DNA of 64,000 nt, taken from NCBI GenBank assembly GCA_013823985.1, contig PNNB01000013.1, positions 1 to 64,000 of the forward strand. Direction: 5' to 3'. Below are positions 19,265 through 29,897 of this stretch, one piece after another. The notes under the pieces are model-generated. The model worked only from the letters and a program-made list of their open reading frames with translations. It was not told the DNA's origin and searched no databases. Each line of letters starts with the position of its first letter. Within the stretch, counting starts at the first letter, position 1. Source of the DNA: Sphingopyxis sp. Lineage in GTDB: Bacteria > Pseudomonadota > Alphaproteobacteria > Sphingomonadales > Sphingomonadaceae. Position numbers and translations under genes: made by a program.

Positions 19265-21036
19265 CTTCGCTCGGTCGTACGCAACTTCAGCTTGGGCGCC
19301 TCATCCAGTCCTCCTTGCTCCATGATGATGCGACGAAATTCGTCGCGTTTTTCATGGATGGACGCGATGACAAAGCCCATCGGTATGCCAAGATCCACCA
19401 GCACCGCTTCGGATAATTGAAGCGAGCTTTCGAGAGTTTCAGGCACCGCATCGGAAACACCAGCACGATAAAGTTCAGCCGCATGGTCGGCATCCCGGGC
19501 GCGGGATATGATGGTCAGTTCGGGGAAATCGGTGCGCACCCGTTTCACAATTCGGGCTGCCAGAACGGGATCATCCATCGTGATAATCAGTGCCTTTGCA
19601 TTGGCAATGTCGAGCTTTTCCAAAACCTCCGGTCGTGAGACGTCGCCAAACATCACATCATAACCCCGCCGCCGTGCCGAGGTGACCGCGTCGATATTGG
19701 CTTCGACGGCCACATAGGGCAGATCATGTTTGCCAAGCATATCGGCAATCAGAACCCCGACCCGGCCAAATCCGACAATGATAGCGCGCTCGACAAGCGC
19801 AGGTGCCACTGCTGGCGGCGGTTCGCTCTCCCGCAGTTCGATGCGCTTGGCCATATCATGTCCGATGCGAGCAAGAATCGGCGTGATGGTTAGGCCAATG
19901 GCCGTGGCGGCTTGCCAGAATGTCGCCGTTTCGGCGCTGATCAGCTGGGCGGCGCTGGCGGCGGCCAAAACGATCAGCGTAGTTTCGGACGGGCTCGACA
20001 TCAGCAGGCCAGTTTCCGTCGCAGTACCAGTTCGTGCACCTGCGATTTTCAAAAGGCCCCCGGTGACGAGAGATTTCACAATGATGATGCCCGACACAGC
20101 GGCCGCCAACATTGACCAGTTGTCGCGAATAAAATTGAGGTCAATCTGCATCCCGATGGTAATCAGGAAAACACCCAGCGCGAGCCCCTTGAATGGGGCG
20201 GTGATGACTTCGACTTCGTGCCGGTAATCAGTTTCGGCAATCAAAAGTCCGGCAATGAGTGCCCCGAAAATAGGGGAAAGGCCGACTGCGCTGGTGGCGA
20301 GGCTGGAAATGATGACCACCAACAAGCTGGCCGCGAGAAACAGTTCGGGACTTTTTGTCCGCGCCGCTTGTCCGAAGAGATAGGGTAGCAAAAATCGGCC
20401 TAGCACAAGCATCAACCCGACGACTAAGGCGCCCTCGGTCAGGACTGTCAACAACCCATCCCACGAACCTCCCGCCGCTTTCGGCGCCAAGGCGCCAAGG
20501 ATGAAGATAATAGGGACAATCGCCAAATCTTCGAATAGAAGCATACCCAGAGCGCGACGGCCGACTGCCGACTGGGTGCCTGCAATAGGCACGACGAGCG
20601 CGGTTGAGGACAGGGCGAGGGCAAGGCCGAGGCCCACGGAGCTGCCCCAGCTATAATCGAGAAAAGACAGCCCGAGAGCGATTAGGAGGCTGCTTGTAAA
20701 CAACTCAGCCGGTCCGAGCACAAACACCAAGCTCCGCATTTTCCAAAGCCGCCGGAACGAAAGCTCCAGACCGATCGTGAACAGCAACAGGATGATGCCA
20801 TAATCCCCCAAGGGGCTTATTTCGTCGATGTCCGAAATGGTGATCCAACGCAGCCACGGGAATTGCGCAGCGAGTGCCCCGAGCCCGAATGGCCCCACCA
20901 GCACACCGACGAGAAGAAAACCGACAATCGGATTTATGCGAACTCGGGCAAAGGCAGGTATGACGACACCAGCTGCACCCAATATGACCAATGCGTTGCT
21001 AATACCTTCGGTTTGGAGTTCGCCTGCCATGGCCAT
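19261..21036 (-). CDS. CPA2-type monovalent cation:proton antiporter with RCK domain
   Basis: A 591-residue membrane exchanger (KefB/YbaL-like). About a dozen membrane helices occupy residues 10-400, including [15 protein letters not shown] and a conserved SALAL-like segment ([16 protein letters not shown]). A TrkA-N/RCK nucleotide-binding domain follows (about 415-540) with the Rossmann motif [16 protein letters not shown] and [13 protein letters not shown]. Such proteins exchange K+ or Na+ for H+ under control of NAD(H) or glutathione adducts; the ion is not decidable here. ATG at 21036 or 21030. Terminates into alaS. Confidence 0.88.
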   Translation of the reverse strand: MAMAGELQTEGISNALVILGAAGVVIPAFARVRINPIVGFLLVGVLVGPFGLGALAAQFPWLRWITISDIDEISPLGDYGIILLLFTIGLELSFRRLWKMRSLVFVLGPAELFTSSLLIALGLSFLDYSWGSSVGLGLALALSSTALVVPIAGTQSAVGRRALGMLLFEDLAIVPIIFILGALAPKAAGGSWDGLLTVLTEGALVVGLMLVLGRFLLPYLFGQAARTKSPELFLAASLLVVIISSLATSAVGLSPIFGALIAGLLIAETDYRHEVEVITAPFKGLALGVFLITIGMQIDLNFIRDNWSMLAAAVSGIIIVKSLVTGGLLKIAGARTGTATETGLLMSSPSETTLIVLAAASAAQLISAETATFWQAATAIGLTITPILARIGHDMAKRIELRESEPPPAVAPALVERAIIVGFGRVGVLIADMLGKHDLPYVAVEANIDAVTSARRRGYDVMFGDVSRPEVLEKLDIANAKALIITMDDPVLAARIVKRVRTDFPELTIISRARDADHAAELYRAGVSDAVPETLESSLQLSEAVLVDLGIPMGFVIASIHEKRDEFRRIIMEQGGLDEAPKLKLRTTERS

Positions 21037-21082
21037 CTATTACGCACATGCAGTACGCAAAGGAAAGGGGTGGCCATAAACA

Positions 21083-21114
21083 AAAAGGCGCGAGACCTTC
21101 GCCCCGCGCCTTTT
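21083..21114 (-). terminator. Rho-independent terminator of icd
   Basis: On the reverse strand a stem of aaaaggcgcg/cgcgcctttt (arms 21083-21092 and 21105-21114, 12-base loop) ends in a T-run, 24 bases after the icd stop codon. A classical terminator, probably active for icd and separating it from the antiporter gene on the same strand. Confidence 0.8.
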
Positions 21115-21137
21115 GATGCCTTATGTCGGCGTGTGGC

Positions 21138-22358
21138 TTACTGCCAACTGCCCATTTTGTTTTCCAGATTGACGCGAACCTGTTCGAAGAACTGTTCGGT
21201 TGTCATCCATGCCTGATCGGGGCCGATCAGAATGGCGAGGTCCTTGGTCATATGACCGTCTTCGACCGTCTGGATACAGACTTCTTCCAATGTTTCTGCA
21301 AAACGTGTCACATCGGGCGTTTCGTCGAACTTGCCGCGGAACTTCAGGCCGCCGGTCCAAGCGAAAATGGAAGCGATCGGGTTGGTCGAGGTCGCTTTGC
21401 CCTGCTGATGCTGACGATAGTGGCGGGTCACTGTGCCGTGTGCAGCTTCCGCTTCGACCGTCTTGCCGTCGGGCGTCATCAGGATTGAGGTCATCAGGCC
21501 GAGCGAGCCGAAACCCTGCGCAACCTGATCGGACTGCACGTCACCATCATAGTTTTTGCATGCCCAGATGAACTTGCCCGACCATTTCAGGGCCGAGGCA
21601 ACCATGTCGTCGATCAGGCGATGTTCGTAGACAATGCCCAATTCCTTGAACTTGGCTTCAAACTCGCTTTCATATACTTCCTGGAAAATATCCTTGAAAC
21701 GGCCGTCATAGGCCTTGAGGATCGTGTTCTTGGTCGACAGATACACCGGCCATTGGCGGCCAATGCCGTAGTTGAGCGATGCACGCGCAAAGTCGCGGAT
21801 CGAATCGTCGAGATTGTACATGGCCATCGCAACGCCAGCCGACGGGAAGCGGAACACTTCTTCATCGATAGTGCGGCCATCGTCACCGTCCCATACGAGA
21901 CGCAGGGTGCCGGGGCCAGGAACGAGATAATCGGTGGCGCGATACTGGTCACCAAAGGCGTGGCGGCCGACGACGATGGGATCAGTCCAACCGGGAATGA
22001 GCCGCGGGACGTTCTGAATGACGATCGGCTCACGGAACACAACGCCGCCAAGAATATTTCGGATCGTACCGTTGGGCGACTTCCACATTTTCTTGAGGTT
22101 GAACTCCTCCACGCGTGCTTCGTCCGGGGTGATGGTCGCGCATTTTACGCCAACGCCATATTCGCGGATCGCGTTTGCCGAATCGACAGTAATGCGGTCA
22201 TCGGTCTCATCACGCTTTTCGACGCCGAGGTCGTAATATTTCAGGTCGATATCAAGGTAGGGCAGGATCAGCCGCTCGCGTATCCATTCCCAGATGATGC
22301 GGGTCATTTCGTCGCCATCAAGTTCGACGACCGGATTTTTCACCTTGATTTTAGCCAT
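21138..22358 (-). CDS. icd: NADP-dependent isocitrate dehydrogenase
   Basis: A 406-residue TCA-cycle enzyme converting isocitrate to 2-oxoglutarate with NADPH. N-terminal [18 protein letters not shown], the substrate segment with [19 protein letters not shown], the metal/substrate aspartates ([16 protein letters not shown]) and the cofactor segment [12 protein letters not shown] are those of the homodimeric eukaryote-like class. The start at ATG 22358 (MAKIKVKNP) was chosen; upstream in-frame codons to 22553 read as non-coding. Its product 2-oxoglutarate is also the possible substrate of KorAB further along. Confidence 0.96.
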   Translation of the reverse strand: MAKIKVKNPVVELDGDEMTRIIWEWIRERLILPYLDIDLKYYDLGVEKRDETDDRITVDSANAIREYGVGVKCATITPDEARVEEFNLKKMWKSPNGTIRNILGGVVFREPIVIQNVPRLIPGWTDPIVVGRHAFGDQYRATDYLVPGPGTLRLVWDGDDGRTIDEEVFRFPSAGVAMAMYNLDDSIRDFARASLNYGIGRQWPVYLSTKNTILKAYDGRFKDIFQEVYESEFEAKFKELGIVYEHRLIDDMVASALKWSGKFIWACKNYDGDVQSDQVAQGFGSLGLMTSILMTPDGKTVEAEAAHGTVTRHYRQHQQGKATSTNPIASIFAWTGGLKFRGKFDETPDVTRFAETLEEVCIQTVEDGHMTKDLAILIGPDQAWMTTEQFFEQVRVNLENKMGSWQ

Positions 22359-22504
22359 GTCAGGAAGCGCTTTCCATTGGGAAGGTTGTTTGTTCGAGCG
22401 GTGCCATAGCAAAGTCTGCCATATGTTCAACTGCGCTTTGCCAACCAAAGAGGGCGAGGTAAACCAACCTAACGGTTGTAACATCGTGCTCATTGCCCTA
22501 GCTA

Positions 22505-23245
22505 ATGGGGATGAGCAGACAAGAACTGACAAACCGGGGCACCGGGGTCGCAAAATGGTCGTTTCCTCCCGTTCATCCAGAAGGCCGCAAATTTGGCCTG
22601 ATCGCGGGCGGTATCACATTATTCTTCGCCTTTATGGCGTGGGAAACACTCGCGTGGCCGATGGCAGCGGTGACGATCTGGACACTGGCTTTTTTCCGGG
22701 ACCCCGCGCGCGCGACGCCTACGGATGACCGCTTCGTGGTTTCGCCCGCAGACGGGCTGGTAACCCTTATTGAGCGCGTTCCGCCTCCGCCTGAATTGAG
22801 TGGGCCCGACGGGCTTGGTGACCAACCGATGACCCGTGTTTCTATTTTCATGAGCGTCTTCGATGTCCACATCAACCGGACCCCTATCCGCGGAACGATC
22901 AAGCGCGTTGTATATATCGCTGGCAAGTTTCTGAACGCGGACCTCGACAAGGCCAGCGAAGAGAATGAACGCCAGCATTTCCTTGTCGAGCGCAGCGATG
23001 GCGTGCGCATCGGTTTTACACAGATCGCTGGCCTCGTGGCCCGGCGAATCGTGGCCTTTGTCAAAGAGGGCGATAGCGTCGCCAACGGCCAGCGCGTCGG
23101 CCTCATCCGGTTCGGTAGCCGCGTTGATGTTTATCTGCCGAACGGTACGGCTTCGCGCGTGATCAAGGGGCAGCGTTGTGTCGCCGGTGAAACGGTGATT
23201 GCTGAGCTCGGGGTTGACCAAGATCTTATTGCGGTCGCGCATTGA
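22505..23245 (+). CDS. psd: Phosphatidylserine decarboxylase proenzyme
   Basis: A 246-residue membrane enzyme making phosphatidylethanolamine. It is cut autocatalytically at Gly204-Ser205 in [14 protein letters not shown] to give the pyruvoyl group; the upstream [13 protein letters not shown] holds the catalytic His of the family. Two N-terminal hydrophobic segments (about 28-60). It is the short type common in alphaproteobacteria. Start ATG 22505 or 22511; neither has a strong ribosome site. Its stop overlaps the pssA start (TGATG), so the two steps of the pathway are translationally coupled. Confidence 0.93.
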   Translation: MGMSRQELTNRGTGVAKWSFPPVHPEGRKFGLIAGGITLFFAFMAWETLAWPMAAVTIWTLAFFRDPARATPTDDRFVVSPADGLVTLIERVPPPPELSGPDGLGDQPMTRVSIFMSVFDVHINRTPIRGTIKRVVYIAGKFLNADLDKASEENERQHFLVERSDGVRIGFTQIAGLVARRIVAFVKEGDSVANGQRVGLIRFGSRVDVYLPNGTASRVIKGQRCVAGETVIAELGVDQDLIAVAH

Positions 23246-24012
23246 TGGAACATGGCAGTTCCCGGCCCGGTATCTCTCTTCGGGCCCTTGCACCTAATGC
23301 GGTAACAGCTGTTGCCTTGTGCACTGGCTTGTCCGGGGCATGGTTCGCTCTTCAGGGACGTTGGGAAAATGCAGTCGCCGCAATTGTGGTGGCGGGAGTT
23401 CTCGACGCCATGGACGGTCGTATTGCGCGTATGCTCAAGGGCGAAAGCCGCTTCGGTGCGGAGCTTGATTCCCTTTCCGACGTGATCGCGTTCGGCGCGA
23501 CCCCCGCGCTGATTATCTACATGTGGGTCATGCAGGACATGCCGCGTTTCGGATGGACGATCTCGGTCTTTTTCGTCCTGTGCGCCGCCTTGCGTCTCGC
23601 ACGGTTCAATGCGCGGATCGATACGGAGGATCAGCCGCATAAATCCGCCGGTTTCAACACAGGGGTGCCGTCGCCCCCCGGTGCGGGACTGGCGCTGTTG
23701 CCTATGATAATCTGGTTTGAAACCGGGGCCGATTGGGTGCGCGATTACCGATTCATAGCGCCATGGCTGCTTATCGTCGCGGTCCTTATGATCTCGAACG
23801 TCGCGACTTACAGTTGGTCTTCCTTGAAAGTTCGCCCGAGTTTCCGCTTCATGGCACTCGCGGCGGTCGGACTGTTCGGAGCGACCTTGGTCGCTGCACC
23901 TTGGGTCGCATTGATCGCAGCAAGCGTGGTCTATGCGCTGCTGATCCCGCTCAGCATGATCAGTTATTCTAAAGTGAAGCGCGCACGCAAGGCGGCTGCA
24001 ATCGCGGCTTGA
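23245..24012 (+). CDS. pssA: CDP-diacylglycerol-serine O-phosphatidyltransferase
   Basis: A 255-residue integral membrane enzyme that makes phosphatidylserine from CDP-diacylglycerol and serine. The CDP-alcohol phosphotransferase signature is complete: DAMDGRIARMLKGESRFGAELDSLSD (Asp ligands at both ends; residues about 55-80). Several membrane helices follow (LIIYMW, FVLCAALRLARF, LLIVAVLMISNVATY and others). It uses the ATG 23245 within the psd stop. Product is consumed by psd. Confidence 0.93.
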   Translation: MEHGSSRPGISLRALAPNAVTAVALCTGLSGAWFALQGRWENAVAAIVVAGVLDAMDGRIARMLKGESRFGAELDSLSDVIAFGATPALIIYMWVMQDMPRFGWTISVFFVLCAALRLARFNARIDTEDQPHKSAGFNTGVPSPPGAGLALLPMIIWFETGADWVRDYRFIAPWLLIVAVLMISNVATYSWSSLKVRPSFRFMALAAVGLFGATLVAAPWVALIAASVVYALLIPLSMISYSKVKRARKAAAIAA

Positions 24013-24065
24013 CCTGAACCGCCTTCGGGCTATGTTCCTAATTCGTTCTGTATTGGGGAAGTGCG

Positions 24066-25397
24066 TTGGAGCCGTTGTTAATTGCCGCCGTTGGTATTTG
24101 TGCCCTTTTGCTGGGTCTGGCTCTCGGCTGGTTTGCCGGTGGCCGCAGCGTGAGTGGGGGAGCCGACACCGTCGCCTCCATGCGCCTCAGTCTGGATGGT
24201 GTAGTTGCCGAGCGGGATGAAGCACGCATAAAGCTTGCGCAGGTAGAAACGACCCTGACCGAACGCGAACGCGCTTTCGAAGAGCAACTGGCGGCCATGG
24301 TGGATGCCAAAGAAGTTTTGGCCGGGCAGTTCTCCGAAATAAGCCAGAAATTGCTGCACGAAGCGCAGTCGCGGTTTTTGCAACGCGCCGATGAACGGTT
24401 CAAGGAATCGGAAACCGTCGCGGGGCAGCGGTTGAGCGCGTTATTGCAGCCGGTGCATGAACGGCTTGAAAAATATGAAACGGCGGTGGGCAAGGTCGAG
24501 GCCGAACGGCGGGAAGCCTTTGGCAACTTGCACGGCCTGATGGAATCGATGCGTGTCAGCACCGAAGCGGTAAAGACCGAGGCCCAGCGTCTCGGCAATT
24601 CCTTGCGCAATGCTCCCAAAGCGCGCGGGCGCTGGGGAGAGCAGCAACTCCGCAATGTGTTGGAAAGCTGCGGTCTTTCCGAACATGCAGATTTCCAGAC
24701 CGAAGTATCGATGGAAGGAAGCGACGGGCGTTTGCGTCCCGATGTGATCTTGCGCGTGCCCGGCGGCCGCAATCTGGTCATTGACGCGAAGGTCTCTTTG
24801 AATGCCTATCAGGATGCCTTTGATGCGGGTGACGAGCATGGCCGCGAAAATTCGCTCGCTGCCCACGCGGCTGCTATGAAAAGCCACGTCAACTCGCTCG
24901 GTCAGAAAGCCTATCAGGACCAGTTCGAAGATACGCCCGATTATGTCATCATGTTCGTACCCGGCGAACATTTTCTGGCCGCCGCCTTAGAAAAGGATCC
25001 CGATCTGTGGGATTTCGCGTTCGGCAAACGCGTATTGTTGGCGACACCGACCAATTTGATAGCCATCGCCCGGACCGTCGCTGCGGTCTGGAAGCAGGAA
25101 AAAATGGCGGGCCAAGCGCGTGAAATTGCTGAATTGGGCAAAGAGTTATACGCCCGCCTGACAACGATGGGCGCCCATGTAGGCCGTATGGGCAAAAATC
25201 TGGATACAGCCGTATCGGCGTATAACGCGTTGGTCGGCAGCCTCGAATCGCAGGTGCTCACGCAGGCAAAACGGTTTGAGGATTTGAGCATCGATACTGG
25301 TGGCAAAGCGATCGAGTTGTTGCCGGTCGTGGACCAGACGACCCGGCCAATGGTGAAGTTGGTTGAGGCGCATGCGCAGGATGAAGATGCGGCTTAG
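24066..25397 (+). CDS. rmuC: DNA recombination protein RmuC homologue
   Basis: A 443-residue protein with an N-terminal membrane anchor (LLIAAVGICALLLGLALGWFAGG), a coiled coil rich in Glu and Arg (about 50-170), and a nuclease-like RmuC domain with RGRWGEQQLRNVLE, LRPDVILRVPGGRNLVIDAKVSL (PD...DxK nuclease residues) and IMFVPGEHFLAAAL. In E. coli it limits inversion at short inverted repeats. Start is TTG at 24066, preceded by ggggaa; the next Met is 39 residues in and would remove the anchor. The reverse-strand trmH converges 6 bases downstream. Confidence 0.9.
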   Translation: MEPLLIAAVGICALLLGLALGWFAGGRSVSGGADTVASMRLSLDGVVAERDEARIKLAQVETTLTERERAFEEQLAAMVDAKEVLAGQFSEISQKLLHEAQSRFLQRADERFKESETVAGQRLSALLQPVHERLEKYETAVGKVEAERREAFGNLHGLMESMRVSTEAVKTEAQRLGNSLRNAPKARGRWGEQQLRNVLESCGLSEHADFQTEVSMEGSDGRLRPDVILRVPGGRNLVIDAKVSLNAYQDAFDAGDEHGRENSLAAHAAAMKSHVNSLGQKAYQDQFEDTPDYVIMFVPGEHFLAAALEKDPDLWDFAFGKRVLLATPTNLIAIARTVAAVWKQEKMAGQAREIAELGKELYARLTTMGAHVGRMGKNLDTAVSAYNALVGSLESQVLTQAKRFEDLSIDTGGKAIELLPVVDQTTRPMVKLVEAHAQDEDAA

Positions 25398-25403
25398 ACG
25401 GGA

Positions 25404-26207
25404 TTATGTTCGCCTGAACTGGTTCAGAACTTCGTAAGCCATCACAGCACCGGCGATCGCTGCGTTCAGGCTGTCGGCCTTGCCCCGCATCGGCATTTTG
25501 ACGCGCAGGTCACATTCATCCTCATATTCGGGCGGTAATCCTTGCGCTTCGTTTCCGGTCAGGATGAAGCAAGGCGCGGCGTAAGTTGCGGATTGATAGT
25601 CAATGTCGGTCCGAAGGCTAGTGCCCACCAGTTGGCCATCGCCTTTGCGCAACCAAGATACAAAGGCGTCCCATCGGCATTGCACCACCTTTTGTGTGAA
25701 TATGGCCCCCATGCTTGCACGGACGGCTTCGACAGAGAAGGGGTCGGTACAATCGTCAATCAGGATCAAGCCGCCCGCGCCGACTGCGTCGCCGGTTCGG
25801 AGCATGGTGCCGAGATTTCCGGGATCGCGCAGCGCTTGCGCCACCAACCAAATGGGCGCTTGGCTACGATCAATATCGTCCAAGGACGTTCCATGGTCCC
25901 GATAAACGCCGACAAGGGCCTGCGCATTATCCTTCCCGGACAGCTTTGCCATGATTTCCGCGTTCGTCTCGATAACATCGCCACCTGCGGCGAGAACCGC
26001 GGACTCAAGGGCGATTTCCAGAGCGTGCACTTCACGGTCCTTCACGCGGAATAGCATTTCGGGAAGAAAGCCAGCGTCGCGCGCCTCGGTCATGATCCGT
26101 AAGCCTTCGGCAAGAAATAGCCCGGCGCGCTTGCGCAATTTCTTTTCCCGCAATCCGCGGACTTCTTTCAGAAGGGGATTGGAGAAACCTGTAATTTCAC
26201 GGCGCAT
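25404..26207 (-). CDS. TrmH-family (SpoU) RNA 2'-O-methyltransferase
   Basis: A 267-residue SAM-dependent methyltransferase. N-terminal substrate-binding region NPLLKEVRGLREKKLRKRAGLFLAEGLR, then the SPOUT knot: motif 1 ALRDPGNLGTMLRTGDAVG, motif 2 ILTGNEAQGL and motif 3 KMPMRGKADSLNAAIAGAV. Which RNA and position it modifies is not decidable. It is the last gene of the chvI operon; its ATG overlaps the HPr stop by one base (TGATG). Confidence 0.9.
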   Translation of the reverse strand: MRREITGFSNPLLKEVRGLREKKLRKRAGLFLAEGLRIMTEARDAGFLPEMLFRVKDREVHALEIALESAVLAAGGDVIETNAEIMAKLSGKDNAQALVGVYRDHGTSLDDIDRSQAPIWLVAQALRDPGNLGTMLRTGDAVGAGGLILIDDCTDPFSVEAVRASMGAIFTQKVVQCRWDAFVSWLRKGDGQLVGTSLRTDIDYQSATYAAPCFILTGNEAQGLPPEYEDECDLRVKMPMRGKADSLNAAIAGAVMAYEVLNQFRRT

Positions 26208-26485
26208 CAGTCTTCGCCGAAACCGTCTACCACCAGCCCGACCAGCTTGCCCAAAGCCATTTCAGCCTGCTCTCCTTCGACATGAACGGTAATTTCGCTG
26301 CCCTTTGCGGCACCCAGCATCATGAGGCCCATGATCGACGTGCCGGTGACACATTGACCGTCTTTTTCGACTTCAACCTTCAGCCCTTCCGGCAGGCGGC
26401 TGACGAAGGTAACGAATTTTGCGCTGGCGCGCGCGTGCAAGCCCTTCTGGTTGACGATCGTGACCTGACGGCTAAGCCTGCTCAC
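26207..26485 (-). CDS. HPr-family phosphocarrier protein
   Basis: A 92-residue phosphocarrier of a regulatory phosphotransferase system. The phosphorylated His17 sits in NQKGLHARASAKF and the regulatory Ser50 in GTSIMGLMML, the site for HPr kinase. Start is GTG at 26485 with a strong Shine-Dalgarno (ggagg, 6 bases before); longer frames run into the EIIA gene. It overlaps the EIIA stop by 14 bases. No enzyme I or sugar permease gene is in the window. Known role of such HPr in alphaproteobacteria: passing phosphate to EIIA proteins and signalling carbon/nitrogen status. Confidence 0.93.
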   Translation of the reverse strand: MSRLSRQVTIVNQKGLHARASAKFVTFVSRLPEGLKVEVEKDGQCVTGTSIMGLMMLGAAKGSEITVHVEGEQAEMALGKLVGLVVDGFGED

Positions 26486-26885
26486 GCGATGCCTCCAAAA
26501 CTTCGGAAGCGACGCTGATATATTTCCGGCCGGCTTCGCGCGCGGCAGCGACCGCTTCACGCACATTCATATTTTTGCGCGCACTGTCGAGGCGGATCAG
26601 CATGGGCAGGTTTACGCCCGCGATCACCTCGACACTGCCAGCATCCAGTAATGAAATCGAAAGGTTAGAAGGTGTGCCACCGAAAAGGTCGGTCAGGATG
26701 ATCACACCTTTTCCATCGTCGACCTGTTTGATCGCCGTCGCGATTTCCTTGCGACGACCTTCCATATCGTCGCGCGGACCAATGCACACCGTTGCGATAT
26801 TCTTTTGCGGTCCGACAACATGCTCCAGCGCGACGAGAAATTCCTCAGCCAGCCTGCCGTGTGTGACCAAAATCAACCCGATCAT
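26472..26885 (-). CDS. PTS EIIA component, mannose (EIIA-Man) family
   Basis: A 137-residue cytoplasmic phosphoacceptor. His9 in LILVTHGRLAEEF is the expected phosphorylation site, and VIILTDLFGGTPSN and EVIAGVNLPMLIRL are family signatures. There is no IIB, IIC or IID domain nearby, so it is a regulatory rather than transport EIIA. Its start overlaps the rapZ stop by 4 bases. Receives phosphate from HPr encoded next. Confidence 0.92.
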   Translation of the reverse strand: MIGLILVTHGRLAEEFLVALEHVVGPQKNIATVCIGPRDDMEGRRKEIATAIKQVDDGKGVIILTDLFGGTPSNLSISLLDAGSVEVIAGVNLPMLIRLDSARKNMNVREAVAAAREAGRKYISVASEVLEASREQA

Positions 26886-27847
26886 TTGCGTTCGCTACCC
26901 CGTTTAATCTTTTTCGTTTTGGCGCCGTTAGCAGGCCCTTCCAATGCGTCAATCGCTCTTGACGTCAGATTACGATGAACCACCGTGGGCGAAAATCCTT
27001 CTTCGCGCAACCATTTGCCGAACTGTTCGGCAACATGTACCGACCTGTGACGCCCGCCGGTGCAGCCAAAAGCGATATTGACATATGCTTTACCCTGCGC
27101 ATCGTAGAGCGGCAGAAGATAAGACAGCAGGTCACGAATTTTGCGCATGGCCTCTTCGTAAGTGGGGTCTGCTTCCACATATTCGGACACCGCGGCGTCC
27201 AGTCCGGTCAAGGGTCGCAGGTCATTATCCCAATGGGGATTTCGTAGAAATCGCAAATCGAAGACGAGGTCCACATTATGCGGCACCCCGCGAGAAAAAC
27301 CAAAACTTGTGATCGTAATGATGGAATGGGGCGTTACTTCGCTGTTGAAGCGGATACGAATGTCGTTCTGCAGATCATGTGCCGACATCTTGCTTGTATC
27401 AATAACTGTTTCGGCCCAGCGACGAAGTGGCTCCATCATCATGCGCTCTTGCGCAATGCCGTCCATAGCCGGGCGATCCTGCGCCATCGGATGCCGACGT
27501 CGCGTTTCCGAATAGCGACGCTCGATTTCTGTTCCAGCACAATCCAGAAACAGCGTCATCACGTTCAGGTCCGGATTCTTCTGCATCTGTTTTATCTGGC
27601 GAATGAGTTTATCCGCCTTGAACCCGCGGGTGCGACTATCAAATCCTAAAGCAAGAGGAATAGACGGATCTGACCGCCCTCCCGAGGCCGGAATGTCCAG
27701 TAAGGGACCTGCAAGGCGGATCGGGAAATTGTCCACAGCTTCCCACCCCAAATCTTCTAAAGTCTTGAGCACCGTTGTCTTTCCGGCACCCGACAAACCG
27801 GTGACGAGCAAAATTGTCTGAACTTTAGGCGTGGATTTGCGGGTCAA
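26882..27847 (-). CDS. rapZ: RapZ family nucleotide-binding protein (RNase adapter)
   Basis: A 321-residue P-loop protein. Walker A is VTGLSGAGKTTVLKTLEDLG (15-34); the C-terminal domain has FGFSRGVPHNVDLVFDLRFLRNP and the signature IAFGCTGGRHRSVHVAEQ. In E. coli RapZ directs RNase E to the small RNA GlmZ; enterobacterial GlmZ is not known in alphaproteobacteria, so another role is likely here. Start is TTG 27847 within the hprK stop (TTGA); no ATG is near. The unusual basic tail (GAKTKKIKRGSERK) may bind RNA. Confidence 0.9.
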   Translation of the reverse strand: MTRKSTPKVQTILLVTGLSGAGKTTVLKTLEDLGWEAVDNFPIRLAGPLLDIPASGGRSDPSIPLALGFDSRTRGFKADKLIRQIKQMQKNPDLNVMTLFLDCAGTEIERRYSETRRRHPMAQDRPAMDGIAQERMMMEPLRRWAETVIDTSKMSAHDLQNDIRIRFNSEVTPHSIITITSFGFSRGVPHNVDLVFDLRFLRNPHWDNDLRPLTGLDAAVSEYVEADPTYEEAMRKIRDLLSYLLPLYDAQGKAYVNIAFGCTGGRHRSVHVAEQFGKWLREEGFSPTVVHRNLTSRAIDALEGPANGAKTKKIKRGSERK

Positions 27848-28320
27848 TCGTTCCGGCTTTCCTGGATCAAGTCGGCATGTGATGCCATTGGCTGGGTGCC
27901 AGCGTCAATGACCATGCGCAACGCATATTCAACCTTTAACGGCGCGCTCGCCTCGAAAGGACGAATCTTTGCCAAGGGTGTCGCAAAACCGGCAACTCCT
28001 GTGCACTGCCCTTCGATCGGGAGGCGTTCCACCGGGTCTGTCAACTCGACAACCAACCGGAGCGGGGCGGACGGCACATGCGCGACCGGCACGATACCTA
28101 CCCCGCGGATTTCCAGAAGGCCCCCTATATTTGGCGCAGCATGAAGTTCAGGGCCAGACGGTGTCACGACCACCGGCACAACGTCATCGCTTATCAGAAA
28201 TGCGCCGCGATCGATCAGGCGGAGGGCAAGGTCGGATTTGCCGGCTGCCGATGGGCCCAATAGCAATACACCACACCCCTGAATCGAAATAGCCGTCGCA
28301 TGTCGTAACTCGGCGCTCAT
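27844..28320 (-). CDS. hprK: HPr kinase/phosphorylase, short alphaproteobacterial form
   Basis: A 158-residue protein that phosphorylates and dephosphorylates the Ser of HPr. It contains only the catalytic half: Walker A GPSAAGKSD (22-30), DDVVPV and the signature LLEIRGVGIVPV. The N-terminal domain of the roughly 310-residue Gram-positive enzymes is missing; this is normal for alphaproteobacteria, not a truncation. It overlaps chvG and rapZ by 4 bases each. Confidence 0.92.
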   Translation of the reverse strand: MSAELRHATAISIQGCGVLLLGPSAAGKSDLALRLIDRGAFLISDDVVPVVVTPSGPELHAAPNIGGLLEIRGVGIVPVAHVPSAPLRLVVELTDPVERLPIEGQCTGVAGFATPLAKIRPFEASAPLKVEYALRMVIDAGTQPMASHADLIQESRND

Positions 28321-29897
28321 TGGCTCGACGACGCGGCGCAGGGCAGGGCAATTTCGAAACAGGCGCCACCCTTGCCATCCACACGGTCACGGACCGAAAT
28401 TCGGCCATGATGCCCCTCGATAATCGTTCTAGCGATTGCTAACCCCAAGCCGCTATGCTTACCGAAATTTTCCGACGCCGGACGTTCGCTGTGGAACCGG
28501 CGGAAGATAGCTTCCCGGTCTTGGACGGGGACGCCGGGACCTTCATCGCTAATACGGATAACGACTTCATCTTCGGCAAGCGTCGCGGATATTTCCACAA
28601 CAGACCCGGGTGGTGAAAAGGACACGGCGTTGTCGATCAGATTGGTCAGCATCCGCTCTAACCGCACATCCTCACCCATGACGGTCGCAATCGTGCGGCG
28701 TGGACGGGCGAAGGCGATATGGACATCGCCGTCGCTGCCACGATCTTCCCGCGCCTGTAATAGTTGTTCGATCATGTCGCCCAGATCAATCGGCTCGAAT
28801 TTCGCTTTGGCGAGTTGCGAATCGACCCGGCTGGCATCTGAAATATCGCTGATCAGGCGATCCATCCTTTGAACGTCGGCTTTGGCAACGTCCATCAACT
28901 GTTTCCGAAGTGCAGGGTCCTCAATACGCTCCGCCCCGTCGAGTGCGGACCGCAACGAGGCGAGGGGGTTTTTGATTTCATGCGCGACGTCTGCTGCAAA
29001 GGCTTCAGTAGCGTCGATGCGTTGCCTCAGGGCGATGCTCATGTCCGACAATGCGCGGGCAAGCATGCCAATCTCGTCCCGCCGCGATGGTAAGCGCGGC
29101 ACGGTGACCTCTTGCGCCCGTCCCAACCGCACTTTGACAGCTGCGCGCGCCAAGTGCCGCAGAGGCCGAACAATTGTGCGCGCCAGAAACATCGACAAAA
29201 GAACACCAATTCCGAGAGCCAGCAGGAAAAACATCCCGATTTTGAATCGTTCTGCCCTGACATACAGCCGGATGTCGCGCTCGTTTGCGGTCGTGAGAAC
29301 CGAGTAAGCGCCGGACGGGGCGACGGCACCAGCGCTGATCATGTGGGTCAGGTCGGGTGCAAAACGCGCCACGGAAGTAGCCTTACCGGGCTTTGCACGG
29401 GCAAGTTCGCTCCATGCTTTGCCTGTATCGACCTTCGGTTCGACAAAAGGCTGCAACTCTGGGGCACCGACGAGAAAATCGACCACCTTGTCGATGCCGC
29501 GCGCAGCCACCTTGCGCCATGGCTCTTTGTTCGGGTCCCGAAAAGCATAGGCGGGCTTGCCCAGTTCAAAGCTGTCGAACATTTTTGAGCCATCCCGGTC
29601 ATAGAGCCGGATGCGAGACGAGTTGCGCGCACCAAAAGCCGAAATATAGGCGCCCTTTTTTTCGGGACTGACCAATGCCAGACTTTCGACGAGAAACTCC
29701 GCTTGGGTCCGCGCCGCGGTTTCGCGTTCGGCGATCAGTCTGACGCGATAGCTATCCAGAAAGAACAAGCCAGCACCCAGAAGGGCAAGCACAAAGAGGT
29801 TAACCGCCAGAATACGGGCGGTTAGTGATAACCCCCGGCTCCAACCCAGCTGTAAGTCAGCGGGTTCAACTGTCTGCGAAGCGATACCCGGCCCCAT
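28317..29897 (-). CDS. chvG: Sensor histidine kinase ChvG
   Basis: A 526-residue membrane kinase. One N-terminal helix ([23 protein letters not shown]), a periplasmic sensor region of about 190 residues, a second helix ([20 protein letters not shown]), a HAMP linker, then HisKA with His306 in [21 protein letters not shown] and an HATPase domain ([38 protein letters not shown]). In Rhizobiales, ChvG/ExoS senses acid or envelope stress and is held by the periplasmic ExoR, which is not seen here. The start at ATG 29897 lies inside the end of chvI (32-base overlap). Confidence 0.9.
   Translation of the reverse strand: MGPGIASQTVEPADLQLGWSRGLSLTARILAVNLFVLALLGAGLFFLDSYRVRLIAERETAARTQAEFLVESLALVSPEKKGAYISAFGARNSSRIRLYDRDGSKMFDSFELGKPAYAFRDPNKEPWRKVAARGIDKVVDFLVGAPELQPFVEPKVDTGKAWSELARAKPGKATSVARFAPDLTHMISAGAVAPSGAYSVLTTANERDIRLYVRAERFKIGMFFLLALGIGVLLSMFLARTIVRPLRHLARAAVKVRLGRAQEVTVPRLPSRRDEIGMLARALSDMSIALRQRIDATEAFAADVAHEIKNPLASLRSALDGAERIEDPALRKQLMDVAKADVQRMDRLISDISDASRVDSQLAKAKFEPIDLGDMIEQLLQAREDRGSDGDVHIAFARPRRTIATVMGEDVRLERMLTNLIDNAVSFSPPGSVVEISATLAEDEVVIRISDEGPGVPVQDREAIFRRFHSERPASENFGKHSGLGLAIARTIIEGHHGRISVRDRVDGKGGACFEIALPCAASSSQ

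Noticed and set aside
27844..28320. hprK as a truncated pseudogene
   Set aside because: Only the catalytic domain is present, but this is the regular alphaproteobacterial form, and the motifs and coupled overlaps are intact.
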